DNA from: a virus
Strand: one strand, 5' to 3'
DNA length: 35,154 nucleotides
Virus record (IMG/VR): IMGVR_UViG_3300021961_000012
Span: 1-35,154 of that record
The notes below the pieces were generated by a model. It was not told where the DNA came from. It searched no databases and saw only the letters and a program-made list of their open reading frames with translations. The number at the start of each line of letters is the position of its first letter. Within the stretch, counting starts at the first letter, position 1. Shown piece by piece: positions 14,900 to 24,731 of this stretch. The translations under genes were made by a program, and so were the position numbers.

Positions 14900-15532
14900 T
14901 TAACTTAAACTTGCATTTTGAGTGCGTTGTATAAAGAATATAATGTCCCATATTTCAGCAGTACCACCTGTCGCCGTTATATTCCAATCAGACCCATTTG
15001 TAATAAAGTCAGCGTCTGCGTAATATTGAAATATTCCGTGAAAATCGTGGGCTACATCATTACCCTTAGGAAACGTAATATCTTGTCTTATCCTATCATA
15101 GGGAGTTCCATTACCACCTTCAAAGTGAAGACTTAAGTAAGTTTGATTAGCATTTACTGCTGAGTATCTAAATACCACAGTCATAGAGTAAACATCATTC
15201 TCGTTCTCACCTATAATTTTAGTCCCATTATAAAAGTCCAAACTTGAATGGCTTCTATATATTGTAGCTCTATCATTCGGTAAAGTTACTTCAACGCCAG
15301 CAGCAAGAGATAACTTACTAGATGATGTATAAGCACCATCATCATATCTTGTCCATCCTAAAGACTTAACACCCCCTTGTGGGTATACAATTTTATTTGC
15401 TCCATTATGCCCCATATACAAGGCTTCTTCAGTATGGAGCATTGCGCCATCTTCAATATTTACAGAATTTACCTCTGAGGTATTGGTGTGTTCAACGTGA
15501 ACCTTATATGCGGTATTATATACGCTACTCAT
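14900..15532 (-). CDS. Hypothetical virion protein, jelly-roll-like
   Basis: This 210-residue beta-rich protein begins MSSVYNTAYKVHVEHTNTSE. Later strands include YSMTVVFRYSAVNANQTYLS and IFQYYADADFITNGSDWNIT. The succession of short strands with aromatic residues suggests a beta-sandwich, perhaps a capsid decoration or head fibre. It lies between the Cys-rich small gene and the scaffold within the capsid cluster. I cannot assign it to a family. Confidence 0.5.
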   Translation of the reverse strand: MSSVYNTAYKVHVEHTNTSEVNSVNIEDGAMLHTEEALYMGHNGANKIVYPQGGVKSLGWTRYDDGAYTSSSKLSLAAGVEVTLPNDRATIYRSHSSLDFYNGTKIIGENENDVYSMTVVFRYSAVNANQTYLSLHFEGGNGTPYDRIRQDITFPKGNDVAHDFHGIFQYYADADFITNGSDWNITATGGTAEIWDIIFFIQRTQNASLS

Positions 15533-15686
15533 TTCCTTGATTTGTTAAACTTCCAACTCCTTGACCTTGTAATGACCCATCACAACATTTAGATGAGTAT
15601 GTCTTGCCATCAGCACAAAGACATCCTCTTCTTGTATCTGTTGGAGATGTTCTTGACTCCGTATATTTTCTTCTTTTCTTAATCAT
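15525..15686 (-). CDS. Small Cys-rich protein in the capsid cluster
   Basis: This 53-residue protein has a basic start (MIKKRRKYTESRTSPTDTRR) and a compact cysteine patch GCLCADGKTYSSKCCDGSLQ, with two C-x-C or CC pairs about 11 residues apart. Such a patch could bind zinc or form disulfides in the virion. ATG 15686 overlaps the protease stop by eight bases, and its stop overlaps the next start. Similar GCLC-CCDG proteins occur next to head genes in Bacteroidetes phages, to my recollection. Confidence 0.65.
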   Translation of the reverse strand: MIKKRRKYTESRTSPTDTRRGCLCADGKTYSSKCCDGSLQGQGVGSLTNQGNE

Positions 15687-16602
15687 CTATTTCTCCTAAT
15701 GATTTTAGTTTACCTCTACTCCATCTAAGGGCTGCTTTTCCTCCCCAAGCATCATACATTAGCTTGCCACATCCATCTGAATAACTTTTAGATGCCTCTA
15801 AGTCTTTTGCGTGGCGTGAAAGGAAGCTGTACATCCTCTTAATCGTGGAGACTGTCAAATTAGATTTTGACGATAATTGCGATGCTCTGCGCTTCCCGAC
15901 GGCAGTTCCGCAAGACCCCCAACCATTCTTTTCAGCCCATTCCAAAGCTCTTTTAGCATTGCTAACAACTCCATCCGGGTAATCATTATAAGTTTTTAAC
16001 TTGTACATCTTAGCCTCAAGATAATCTTGAACCTCTAAAAGTATCTCAGTCGCTTCAATCTCGCTAACATTTTCGATTTCCGCCATATTAACCTTATCAG
16101 TAAAGTATCCCTCAATAGAGAAACCTTTGACTTTACCAGTTTTAACATAATTTTGCCAAACTTCATCATTATTTACCTTCATAGAGACCATCCAAGTGCC
16201 TATAGGAAGCTCCATACCATATTTTACACTTTTATCGTGGACTTCATCCTCAATTATCCAACTTTCTACTACAGAAAGCCCATAAAGCTCTGCTTGATGC
16301 TCTAAAGTGGATTTATTTTGATTTCCTCTCATTAAAAACAACTCAGAAGCCTTTCTTACGGTATCTTCGGAGAAATATATGTAATATTCGTCTTCTCCAT
16401 CAGCTCTGTAGATGTGTTTGTTAGGGACAAGTGCTGCTCCCATCAAAATCTTCTTTTCTTTATCTACTTCTGCTAATTGATGACGTTCTTGCTCACTAAG
16501 TGCAATAAAATGTTCTTGAATTGCTGGTCTATCTACTATAGAAATGGCTTCTATACCGGATAACAATTCTTCTTCGTCAATAAGTAATTCTATAATCTTC
16601 AT
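15679..16602 (-). CDS. XkdF-like prohead protease with extra C-terminal domain
   Basis: This 307-residue head maturation protease, chosen from ATG 16602, resembles the XkdF type (S78_2). Its first domain has SGIEAISIVDRPAIQEHFIA, then LMGAALVPNKHIYRADGEDE, STLEHQAELY, PIGTWMVSMKVNNDEV and KVKGFSIEGYFTD. After residue 200 an extra domain of about 90 residues begins: LKTYNDYPDGVVSNAKRALE, KNGWGSCGTAVGKRRASQLS, then CGKLMYDAWGGKAALRWSRG. This domain is common in phage proteins but has no assigned job I can name. An upstream in-frame GTG (16623) is the alternative start. Confidence 0.75.
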   Translation of the reverse strand: MKIIELLIDEEELLSGIEAISIVDRPAIQEHFIALSEQERHQLAEVDKEKKILMGAALVPNKHIYRADGEDEYYIYFSEDTVRKASELFLMRGNQNKSTLEHQAELYGLSVVESWIIEDEVHDKSVKYGMELPIGTWMVSMKVNNDEVWQNYVKTGKVKGFSIEGYFTDKVNMAEIENVSEIEATEILLEVQDYLEAKMYKLKTYNDYPDGVVSNAKRALEWAEKNGWGSCGTAVGKRRASQLSSKSNLTVSTIKRMYSFLSRHAKDLEASKSYSDGCGKLMYDAWGGKAALRWSRGKLKSLGEIDD

Positions 16603-16612
16603 ATCTATTAAA

Positions 16613-18586
16613 TTAATCACCAAGACCTGCTGTTGTTAGAATATTACGGTCAAGTTCTTGTTGTGATGTTATTTCTTTCCCTACTACAAAGGCTTTTATT
16701 GGTTTTGCTTGTTGTCCGGCTACGGTTTGTGCTAATTGACTCTCTGGGGATGCTCCAACAACGTTAAAGTCAGGTGCTTCTACTTGAGGTCTGCCTGCTG
16801 TTGTAGATGGTTTGCTTTTCCCTTCGCTAATAATAGCCTTAACATTTGCAAGACCACTCGCTATAGCTGCTGCTGCTGCAATAGCACCTCTAACCGGAGA
16901 ATCCACTAATGCTAATGGCATAAATTGAGATTCATATGCTTTTTGTGCTGACAAGTATGTTGAAATTAAAGCAGAACTAACAGCGAGTGCTTTACCAGCT
17001 TTAGTTTCTTTACCCACTAACTCTCCAAATGCAGATAGAGCATTTGCAGTAACCTCGAATGTTTGAACTTTGGCTTGTTGTTCTGCTAATGCAATTTTAG
17101 TTCTAATGTCAGATTCTTTTTTCTCCATAGCTGTAATTTCAGCTTGGAGCTTGGCCTTTTCTAAAGCGGTTAGTCTATCGTTATTTAGTTCTGCTTTTTT
17201 ATATTCAATATTCTTAAGTAATAAATCTTGCTCTAAATCTAATCTTTTTTTAGCCCTAATACCAGCATTTCTCTCATCCATTAAACGAGCATCCAACCCA
17301 ATTCTTGCTAATTCTTGGAATCTCAATCTTTCCATCTCATTAGCTTTATTCATCTCATCAATAGCGTTTTGAGATTGTAATGCTGCGGTTTTGTTTCTTA
17401 TTGCAAATAAAGCTCTATCAAGTTCTTCTGCTGCTTGTATCTCAGAGTCATAATACATCTGTTGAGTAATACGACCTTCAGAAAGTCTTTGCTTTTGACG
17501 TTCAATAAAGCTATTAAATTCTATTCTAAGTTTTTCTTTTTCTGCTTCACCAACTAAAGCAATTTCATCTTGTTTATCGTCTATTAATGATTGAATAAGA
17601 GCTTTTCGAGCCGCCTGAATTTCTTCAGTAAATCTTAAAAATTCTCTTTTATATCTTTTAGTTGTTGAAGTGCCTTTTTCTTGCTCTAAAGTAAATAGTT
17701 TTTGTAATTCAATAAGTTCTCTAATTAACTCCTTGAATCGACCTCTTAACTGAATTGACCTTTCAGTTTCACCGCCATCTTCCTCTAAACGCTTTTTATA
17801 CTTCTCACTAACTTCAATAATCTCTTTTTCAACATCCAATAGTCTACCAAAGGATTTCACTAAATTACCTATAGATTCATCATTCTTGTCAAGACCTTGT
17901 TTTCTGAGTTTTTCCATTCCGGTATTAAACTTAGAAAATCTATTTTCTAATATAGAAGCGGTATCAGATAATGCTTGACCACTCAAATTATAGTCAAAGA
18001 AAGATGATGATAACATATCAAATAATGATATTTGCTCATCTAATGATTTTGTTAAATCGTCTAGTTTCTTTTTGAATTCTTCGGCTGCTTTAGCACCACC
18101 TCTAAAAAAGTCTACTATCTTTGGGCCAAATGCAATCAAAAGCTGTACAGCAATTAACAGCCCTCCAGTCCCCATAATAGATTTACCTAGTTGCCCAAGG
18201 GCGGCTCTAACACTACCAGCAGTTTTACTAAAACTAAAAAATAAACTTATTACTTGCGATAAGTTGTTCGCAATAGCAGTAAACCCATAACTAGCGTCAG
18301 AAGCTAATCGAGATGTTTCTAAAAGTATAGCATTATTAAGACCTGCTTGAGCGCGAAAAGGTTTACCATTGTTAGCAGCAGCTAATTCGGCAGCAGCTTG
18401 CTCTCTAAATGATGCAGCTAAATCTGCATTAGTTATCTTGAGCTTATCAGCTTCAATCCTATTTCTTTTTTCCTCCTCAGTTAGTTTAGATAAATCCTTA
18501 ACAGCTTTACTAGCAGCATCACCAACAGCCTTTGATCCAGTCTCTCTGACCGATACCTCTATTAATATCTTCTTATTTGCTGCCAT
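16613..18586 (-). CDS. Tail tape measure protein
   Basis: This 657-residue, mostly helical protein begins MAANKKILIEVSVRETGSKA. It has hydrophobic membrane-like stretches around residues 100-165 (ANNLSQVISLFFSFSKTAGS, and GTGGLLIAVQLLIAFGPKIV) followed by long charged coiled coils (ELDRALFAIRNKTAALQSQN, and so on). This is the standard layout of a tape measure, which sets tail length and enters the host envelope. At roughly 1.5 angstrom per residue it implies a tail near 100 nm. It lies between the tail-tip genes and the prohead protease, not after the tail tube. Confidence 0.8.
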   Translation of the reverse strand: MAANKKILIEVSVRETGSKAVGDAASKAVKDLSKLTEEEKRNRIEADKLKITNADLAASFREQAAAELAAANNGKPFRAQAGLNNAILLETSRLASDASYGFTAIANNLSQVISLFFSFSKTAGSVRAALGQLGKSIMGTGGLLIAVQLLIAFGPKIVDFFRGGAKAAEEFKKKLDDLTKSLDEQISLFDMLSSSFFDYNLSGQALSDTASILENRFSKFNTGMEKLRKQGLDKNDESIGNLVKSFGRLLDVEKEIIEVSEKYKKRLEEDGGETERSIQLRGRFKELIRELIELQKLFTLEQEKGTSTTKRYKREFLRFTEEIQAARKALIQSLIDDKQDEIALVGEAEKEKLRIEFNSFIERQKQRLSEGRITQQMYYDSEIQAAEELDRALFAIRNKTAALQSQNAIDEMNKANEMERLRFQELARIGLDARLMDERNAGIRAKKRLDLEQDLLLKNIEYKKAELNNDRLTALEKAKLQAEITAMEKKESDIRTKIALAEQQAKVQTFEVTANALSAFGELVGKETKAGKALAVSSALISTYLSAQKAYESQFMPLALVDSPVRGAIAAAAAIASGLANVKAIISEGKSKPSTTAGRPQVEAPDFNVVGASPESQLAQTVAGQQAKPIKAFVVGKEITSQQELDRNILTTAGLGD

Positions 18587-18722
18587 AATAATTTTGTTTT
18601 ATTGTTTTTTTAACATCAGCAAAATTAGAGCAAGCTTTATACTTACCTTTAGCAATATCTACCTCTTCCGATACACCGTACCAATCATCCATCGCTAATA
18701 ATTCTAATATAGTCTTTATCAT
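18573..18722 (-). CDS. Small protein between tail-tip and tape measure genes
   Basis: This 49-residue protein begins MIKTILELLAMDDWYGVSEE and continues VDIAKGKYKACSNFADVKKT. Its ATG lies one base below the stop of the 795-residue tail gene, and its end overlaps the tape measure start by 14 bases. The compact packing and the helical, charged composition favour a real gene, perhaps a tail-assembly partner of the tape measure. Confidence 0.6.
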   Translation of the reverse strand: MIKTILELLAMDDWYGVSEEVDIAKGKYKACSNFADVKKTIKQNYYGSK

Positions 18723-18723
18723 A

Positions 18724-21111
18724 TTATACAAATATATCTGTTCTATCTGCTGTTATTGTTGTTATATCTGCGGTAAGTACTTGTCCATCTGTACCGGTTT
18801 CTCCATCAATAGTAAATATCTTAGATTCGTAAACCTTACGATAAGTAAGTAATTCTAATTGTGTTTTACCTGTATTGAGATTAGTACTTATAGAATTAAT
18901 CGTAAATAGGCTATCTTGTATCTTAATCTTATCATTAAGTCTATAATTTAACACCACATAAGCAGGTAAATTTACAGTTACCTTATGGAGTCTTTTGGTT
19001 GCATCAAAAGCATCACTAACATATGTGCGATAGTATTTATTGTATAGTGAGTTTATATCCTCGTCTGGGAAATAAGCATACCCTGCGGTATTTTGCCATT
19101 CATCCTCCTCAACATCAAAATTAAGAGTAGCTGATGGAGGAACTGTTGGCGTACCATCATTTATTGAGTTAGCTGGGAAGAAGTAACTTGTAACAGCAGT
19201 AGCCGTACTAGTCTGACCTGACTTGTATATCCAATTTAAGAATCTTTCAGTAGCCCCAGATATATCCATCTTATTTGCGTAAAACAATAATGGTTTATCT
19301 AATACCGGGTCATAATTACCTTTTTGCTTACTCGTATAAGTTGGAGGGGTGGTTGTCAAGTTTTCATCTTCAGCATCACTATAGTTAAATTCACCTGATG
19401 CTGAATACCCCCATTGGATTAACGTGTCCCTACTTTCTGCTGATTTATTCCCATCTATAAGCCTCTCATACTTCATATGGGAGAATGGGAGTTTTATCTC
19501 ATATACCTTCCCTATATCTACATTTGGATGGTTCTTTCTCACATTATAAGTAGAATCTCCAAATACCTCACCAAAGGCTTCTTGATGTTTCTCCGACAAT
19601 AAATACTTTGGGTCTTGATACTTAAAGTATATCTCAGTAAATGGTAATACAGAATCAACATCGTGAGAAGTTATATCGGTGTATTCTGTTAAATCTATTA
19701 GTCCCTTGAAATGGTTATCCGATACATTCTTATAAAACTCATCTAGGGTATCTACAAATATTTTACCGTAATCAGCATCTCTTCTGTCAGTAATGTAATA
19801 TGCTGTTAGATTAAACATCTTGAATAATCCGGTTAAGAAATCCATAACCCCTATATCAGGCATAAAATTCTTATTCGATAAGTTTATGGTTGGATTAAGA
19901 GATACTAATGGGGTCTTGTAAATTTCCGCAGATGGCGCACCAACATAATCTAACCCAAGTTCTCTTATCATAAACTCTAATTGAGTGTCTGCTTCAACAA
20001 ACAATCTGAATTGATGGGTTCCTGCTTGTTTAGTAATTACAAATTCAACCTCAAGGTTACCAGACCCATAGCTAAATCTTTCATAAACCTTATTTGCTCC
20101 AACATCAAATAACTTAACTTTTATATTAGAATCCTCAGTTATAGAATCTATTAATACATCAATTCTATAATCTCTTGTAGCGTTTGCGTTTAAAGTTATT
20201 ATACCTGTTGTATTGTTTACATTCCATAAATTAGTGTCAACAGAAGATGAACCTCCTTGTTCTTGATATATTTCTGTTAACTGAGTTCCTAGTGATGTTA
20301 ATCCTATTCTAATACTAGAAGCATAAGACCCATAGTCCTCTTGCTCATATATCTCACCTCTAACAGCACTTAACCACATATAAACCTTATAGAATGGCTC
20401 ATTTGTAGTGGAGAAGAAATCATCAGTAAACTGAATATTATATCTAGCCTCAATAGCTTTTATAATGTGGTATATTCTTATCGCAGGTTTTAAATCACGA
20501 TACTCAAGACCTCTAAGGTTATCTGGAGAAATTGGGTCTCTATATAAATTACCATCTGTGTTTTCCGGGTCTGTGTCTGAAAACTCTGTATTGTAGAAAA
20601 GACGTTTTCTAGATGTTATAAGTGGATAGATTAACGCTTCAGTATCTTCTCCAACAGTAAGCCCATTTTGAAATATCTCTTTTACGGTAGCATTATCATA
20701 TTGGTGGGTGAAGTCTTCAAGGTCCAATGAACTTAGTTTGTCATCACCTATAGCATCTTTTAATGATACTAATTTACCGTAGAATGTAAGGGTGTAAGAA
20801 TGAGCTTTGTTTTGCATCATCTTAACACTATTAAGATATACTTTACCTTCTCTAAACGGCAAATAGTTTATATGGATTTCAGCCTCTTTCTTAATCCTTG
20901 AATCATAGTATCCCTCCGTTATATTATTGTTGTAATAATGGCGAAATATCTTGTTATTTGTCGAAGAGGCAGGTACTGTAAATGTCTGAGAATAATCAGT
21001 AAATATTTTACCAATATCTTTTATATCTTGTATTGTAGACGTTACTTCTATAGTCTCATCTTGAAACAAGTCTACTCTTTGACCCTCTATATATAATTGT
21101 ACTCTTTGCAT
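18724..21111 (-). CDS. Large tail-tip/distal tail protein
   Basis: This 795-residue, beta-rich protein begins MQRVQLYIEGQRVDLFQDET, with DIGKIFTDYSQTFTVPASST. This N-terminal arrangement is typical of the tail-tip hub proteins of Bacteroidetes phages. Its C-terminus carries KDKIKIQDSLFTINSISTNL-like text (NDKIKIQDSLFTINSISTNL) and ends TADITTITADRTDIFV. It overlaps the upstream gene as TAATG. It probably forms the baseplate or tail-associated lysin-type hub, but I see no lysin catalytic motif. Confidence 0.65.
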   Translation of the reverse strand: MQRVQLYIEGQRVDLFQDETIEVTSTIQDIKDIGKIFTDYSQTFTVPASSTNNKIFRHYYNNNITEGYYDSRIKKEAEIHINYLPFREGKVYLNSVKMMQNKAHSYTLTFYGKLVSLKDAIGDDKLSSLDLEDFTHQYDNATVKEIFQNGLTVGEDTEALIYPLITSRKRLFYNTEFSDTDPENTDGNLYRDPISPDNLRGLEYRDLKPAIRIYHIIKAIEARYNIQFTDDFFSTTNEPFYKVYMWLSAVRGEIYEQEDYGSYASSIRIGLTSLGTQLTEIYQEQGGSSSVDTNLWNVNNTTGIITLNANATRDYRIDVLIDSITEDSNIKVKLFDVGANKVYERFSYGSGNLEVEFVITKQAGTHQFRLFVEADTQLEFMIRELGLDYVGAPSAEIYKTPLVSLNPTINLSNKNFMPDIGVMDFLTGLFKMFNLTAYYITDRRDADYGKIFVDTLDEFYKNVSDNHFKGLIDLTEYTDITSHDVDSVLPFTEIYFKYQDPKYLLSEKHQEAFGEVFGDSTYNVRKNHPNVDIGKVYEIKLPFSHMKYERLIDGNKSAESRDTLIQWGYSASGEFNYSDAEDENLTTTPPTYTSKQKGNYDPVLDKPLLFYANKMDISGATERFLNWIYKSGQTSTATAVTSYFFPANSINDGTPTVPPSATLNFDVEEDEWQNTAGYAYFPDEDINSLYNKYYRTYVSDAFDATKRLHKVTVNLPAYVVLNYRLNDKIKIQDSLFTINSISTNLNTGKTQLELLTYRKVYESKIFTIDGETGTDGQVLTADITTITADRTDIFV

Positions 21112-22157
21112 TACCTAATAATATTTACCTCGTTAAATCCATATTTGAAGTCAAGAGTGTAATCTATTAATTTGTCATTGAGTGATGTTTTAAATGATAG
21201 TGATCCGGTTTGTGGTAATATTGGATAGGCTTGTCCTCCCTCTGTTATCCAAGCGTATTCTGTTAGAAGGAGTTGTTGCAATACATCGTTGTATTCCTCA
21301 TTAAGAAACCCGGTATTCATAGAAAATGTTTTGTCTATCTCCACATTTAGAATCTTATCGGTGGTATCTTGATAATTATAGAATACAGACGCATCATTTA
21401 ATACTCCAATAGTATTTATTCTATAGGATTCTCTTTTTATGTTGACGCTATCTTTTCTTTTCTTGTAGAACCAAATATCTTGTATAACCCCATATTTATT
21501 TACAAATGATACCTTATAAGGAGTAAATCTGCTTGTAGATGAGCAAGTCTCATCATCATAACTAGCAGCTACAGTTAGCGTTTGTGTAGAGGCATCTGAT
21601 AAGGTTATTATGATTGTGTCGGGATTACTTGAGTTACTTGGATATTTTATAAGGTCATCCGGCTCTTCGTTGACCGGAGTTGTTATAGGGGTATATGTTA
21701 TTGTAGATAGTGTAGACCCATCTTTATTAAATGCAACAGAAGTTACTCCTCCCTCTCCAATATAGACTGGTACAGTTACTGCCTCATTAGTAGGAACATA
21801 TAAATATTGATTGTCTATTTGTTTTCCGATTCCCAATACAGGATTTATACCATCTTTGAAATACCCATAACCGGTAGAAGCTAAATTATATCCGGTTGTA
21901 GTATCGGATTTAAAGTCATCAAAATATCTTACTAGTCTCCAATATACCCAAATATGGGTGGAGATTGTGGTATAGTTATTATTAAATTCAATGTCAATGT
22001 AATCCTTTACTAATTCTGATATCTCAAATCTAATGTGTTGCTCACCTGATATTACTGATTTACTTATAGCATAAGTAGGGTTGGTTGGTCTATCGGCTGT
22101 AAACTGACCGGTATACACCCAAATGTCTAAATCCCCATACAATAGTTTAGCTGCCAT
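21111..22157 (-). CDS. Tail protein (baseplate/tip component)
   Basis: This 348-residue protein begins MAAKLLYGDLDIWVYTGQFT. It contains HIWVYWRLVRYFDDFKSD, IGKQIDNQYLYVPTNEAVTV and a C-terminal half with TPYKVSFVNKYGVIQDIWFY, then LPQTGSLSFKTSLNDKLIDY. The VSFVNKYGVIQDIWFY segment recurs in tail-tip proteins of Bacteroidetes phages as I recall them. It is co-transcribed with the large tail-tip gene by a TAATG overlap and lies directly after the glycosyltransferase gene. Confidence 0.6.
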   Translation of the reverse strand: MAAKLLYGDLDIWVYTGQFTADRPTNPTYAISKSVISGEQHIRFEISELVKDYIDIEFNNNYTTISTHIWVYWRLVRYFDDFKSDTTTGYNLASTGYGYFKDGINPVLGIGKQIDNQYLYVPTNEAVTVPVYIGEGGVTSVAFNKDGSTLSTITYTPITTPVNEEPDDLIKYPSNSSNPDTIIITLSDASTQTLTVAASYDDETCSSTSRFTPYKVSFVNKYGVIQDIWFYKKRKDSVNIKRESYRINTIGVLNDASVFYNYQDTTDKILNVEIDKTFSMNTGFLNEEYNDVLQQLLLTEYAWITEGGQAYPILPQTGSLSFKTSLNDKLIDYTLDFKYGFNEVNIIR

Positions 22158-22208
22158 TCTATCTATATTTATGTATTATAAATAACAATCATAAGTTAAT
22201 ATTGTACC

Positions 22209-23111
22209 TTATAATGCTTTTTTTAACACCTCGTAGTATTTGTAAGACGCAAAACTCTTATCAATAACCAAATCTTTTGGAGGTATTTCCCTTATATGTC
22301 TTCCCTTGTAAAATAACCCATCTCTATCGTTAGTTACTCCTGCGTTATGGTATATTAATGAGTTATCCCAATCTAATATTGGGTTTGTGGCAAATATAAA
22401 ATTCATCTCACTTATAATTGATGTTTGTCTTTTGTTCTTCCATAGATTCCATAATACCCCCCACATATCCGCACACCATATTTGTAGTTCGTGGTAATCA
22501 GGATTCTGTTTCTTCTTCTCCCTATTTAACTTGCTTATTTCTCGATACAGATTAGTAGAATCTATTTCTACAAAATGCCAAAAGAGATAAGATATGTTTT
22601 TAAGAAGGTATTGCGCTCCTCCGGAGTTTTGGGTATTTTCCAATACTAAATCAGGTCTTATGTTGGCTACCTCTACCATCTTGTCAAATACATCTTGACC
22701 CTTTGATAATATATATTCAGCTCCAATATATGATTTAGTGTTGGATAGGTAATTTATATCATCATCAATATATTGTTCTAATTGAGGCTTTCTCGTAAAT
22801 AGTATATCGCAATCGTGGTAGAATATAGCCTCATCACTTAATTTTGGATGGAGCTTAAAATGTTGCTTTAATATATTAGGTCTTATAGATGATATGTAGG
22901 ATTTATCTATACGTTTGTCTTTATAGAAATAGAAATTAACCTTTGGATATTTATCCGCTAATTTATCAAAATATTTATCAGCAGTATTGTCAACCCCACA
23001 TATAACGTCTACATTTTCTAGAGGTATCCCTACATCTCTAAAGTTATACAACATTATATCTATCTGCCAAGCAAAATACAGATTAGCAGGTTGACAACAA
23101 ATATATCTCAT
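22209..23111 (-). CDS. Glycosyltransferase-like protein in the tail cluster
   Basis: This 300-residue protein looks like a GT-A-fold glycosyltransferase. The N-terminus is MRYICCQPANLYFAWQIDIM, the strand YFYKDKRIDK follows, and IFYHDCDILFTRKP carries a DxD-type motif (D100-C-D102) expected to bind a metal and nucleotide sugar. Later blocks are NTQNSGGAQYLLKNISYLFW, QIWCADMWGVLWNLW and SLIYHNAGVTNDRDG, where the late histidine may contact the donor. It starts as TAATG on the stop of a Thr-rich structural gene. Modification of phage tail proteins, or of host surface sugars, is inferred. Confidence 0.7.
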   Translation of the reverse strand: MRYICCQPANLYFAWQIDIMLYNFRDVGIPLENVDVICGVDNTADKYFDKLADKYPKVNFYFYKDKRIDKSYISSIRPNILKQHFKLHPKLSDEAIFYHDCDILFTRKPQLEQYIDDDINYLSNTKSYIGAEYILSKGQDVFDKMVEVANIRPDLVLENTQNSGGAQYLLKNISYLFWHFVEIDSTNLYREISKLNREKKKQNPDYHELQIWCADMWGVLWNLWKNKRQTSIISEMNFIFATNPILDWDNSLIYHNAGVTNDRDGLFYKGRHIREIPPKDLVIDKSFASYKYYEVLKKAL

Positions 23112-24175
23112 TAACCTTCTGATATATCAACATAGAAAGCATCATTATCCGCAACACTTGTAAATGTGTGGGATTCTCCACTAACAACTTCTCCAACAGT
23201 AAATGTTGAGGTTTTTTCTGCTGAATTTAGATTTCTACTGAATAATATTGTAGTACTATCAGCTACTGTGTTGTCCGGAGATGTTCTAGTAACAGATGCT
23301 GTAACATCAGATATAACGTTTGCAAGTGTTGTAAGGTTGTAACTTCCATTTATAGGGAGTGTGTGGGTTGATGTTTTTACAACAGGTATGTTATTGATTA
23401 AAGTTGTATATTGATATGATATTTGATACGATGGGTTTTCTCCAACAGCTTGTGTTAATGTTGAATTAAACGATACGTTAGATGGTGAAGGTTGAGTTGT
23501 AGTACTTGTAGTTGTTGTCGTTGGACAATTAGCAACTGTAAGTCTAAATGTATCACTAACATCACAAGAACCAATATCATCAGAAGCAATTATATTTATT
23601 TTTACATCGCCACAAAGTTGACTTGTGTTTGTGGTAAATGTTATGTATCCTCCAATTTGACTTATAGATACTAATTCTTGATCGGAAGGTAGTGTTGTTA
23701 CTGTATAAGATAAATTACCACTAGAGCCGAAGTAAAGTGCTGTGTTTAGTATGTATGAGTTTCCATAATCTACTGAGGCATCAGCTATAGATTGAGTTAA
23801 TGTTATACCCCCTTCTGTACATCCCGGTGCTTGAGTAGTTGGAGGGAAAGTTGTTTCTGTACCAGTAGCCGTAGCGGTACAAGTGGTTAATGTTTCTCCT
23901 GAGTTAGTGTAACCTGATGGAACTGTTATATTAGCAGTATAAGTTTGGTCAACTCCATCTTGATATGTTGATGGAGTAACGCTATTTAGAGTTCCGGCTG
24001 AAACTGTTGCGTCTGTGTTTATTACGATAGTATTTCCGGTTGTTCCATCTACCATAGTAAACCCTGCATCACTACAAGTAAACTCAGTTAATTGTGGAGG
24101 TTCTGTTGTGGTTGTTGTAATTGGGTCTGCTAATAAATAGTACGGACTCCTTACATTTATCTTAGTTAGTGCCAT
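23111..24175 (-). CDS. Thr-rich beta-domain virion protein
   Basis: This 354-residue protein contains several beta-rich domains separated by threonine/proline linkers. The first linker, PITTTTTEPPQL, is near residue 18, the second, TTFPPTTQAPGC, is near residue 112, and the third, NCPTTTTTSTTTQPSPS, is near residue 215. Domains include NTIVINTDATVSAGTLNSVT and YGNSYILNTALYFGSSGNLS, both Ig-like. Linkers of this type are O-glycosylated in other systems, and a glycosyltransferase gene follows directly. It is likely a tail surface protein. Confidence 0.65.
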   Translation of the reverse strand: MALTKINVRSPYYLLADPITTTTTEPPQLTEFTCSDAGFTMVDGTTGNTIVINTDATVSAGTLNSVTPSTYQDGVDQTYTANITVPSGYTNSGETLTTCTATATGTETTFPPTTQAPGCTEGGITLTQSIADASVDYGNSYILNTALYFGSSGNLSYTVTTLPSDQELVSISQIGGYITFTTNTSQLCGDVKINIIASDDIGSCDVSDTFRLTVANCPTTTTTSTTTQPSPSNVSFNSTLTQAVGENPSYQISYQYTTLINNIPVVKTSTHTLPINGSYNLTTLANVISDVTASVTRTSPDNTVADSTTILFSRNLNSAEKTSTFTVGEVVSGESHTFTSVADNDAFYVDISEG

Positions 24176-24731
24176 TTTCTATAGTATAATTATCACCTTT
24201 CTTAATATAACCTGCTTTAAGCAGAATGTCTTCTATATTTAACATTATATCTTGTACCATTGGGTCTGATATAGCATCTAGTTTAGATAAAGCTTCTTGT
24301 ATAGCATCATCTATAAAATTAGTTGGAGCTATACCTCTAAGATTTATTGACCTTGATATAGCGAATGCAATTCCTCTTATCTTACTTTGAGTCAGAGAAC
24401 CTCCTCTTAAATTGTATAACTTTACTGGTTTGTTCTGAATCCAGCTAACAATACTTTCTATTGGAGGAAAACCACTGTTAGTTCCTTCATCTACTGCTTT
24501 TCCATATTTCAACCCCTCCAAATTCAAAGTAAATCCATCATTTGTATCTTTCAAGTAAGATGATAGTGAATTGGCTAATGTTCCGGTGTAATTTATTGGA
24601 GAGTTAAAACTTCTTCCTGTTTTAGATTGTCTTGCCCTAGATCGAGTAATTTCAGCCTTTACAATCTTTTTTAATTGCTCAGAGAAACTTTTCTCAAGAT
24701 ATAACTTTGTATTTTTAAATTTAGTTACCAT
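24162..24731 (-). CDS. HK97 gp10-like tail completion protein
   Basis: This 189-residue protein starts at ATG 24731, which overlaps the upstream stop as TAATG. It begins MVTKFKNTKLYLEKSF and has SFNSPINYTGTLANSLSSYL, then LKYGKAVDEGTNSGFPPIES and LRGIAPTNFIDDAIQEALSK. The combination of a leading helix, a short beta sheet and a late helix fits the gp10/tail-completion family that joins tail to neck. An in-frame start 14 codons earlier would read polythreonine codons in another frame and is unlikely. Confidence 0.65.
   Translation of the reverse strand: MVTKFKNTKLYLEKSFSEQLKKIVKAEITRSRARQSKTGRSFNSPINYTGTLANSLSSYLKDTNDGFTLNLEGLKYGKAVDEGTNSGFPPIESIVSWIQNKPVKLYNLRGGSLTQSKIRGIAFAISRSINLRGIAPTNFIDDAIQEALSKLDAISDPMVQDIMLNIEDILLKAGYIKKGDNYTIENGTN

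Noticed and set aside
14900-15100. Integrase or repressor indicating lysogeny
   Set aside because: No integrase, excisionase or clear CI-type repressor motif was found; the winged-helix gene at 2766-3035 is too small and placed next to replication genes.
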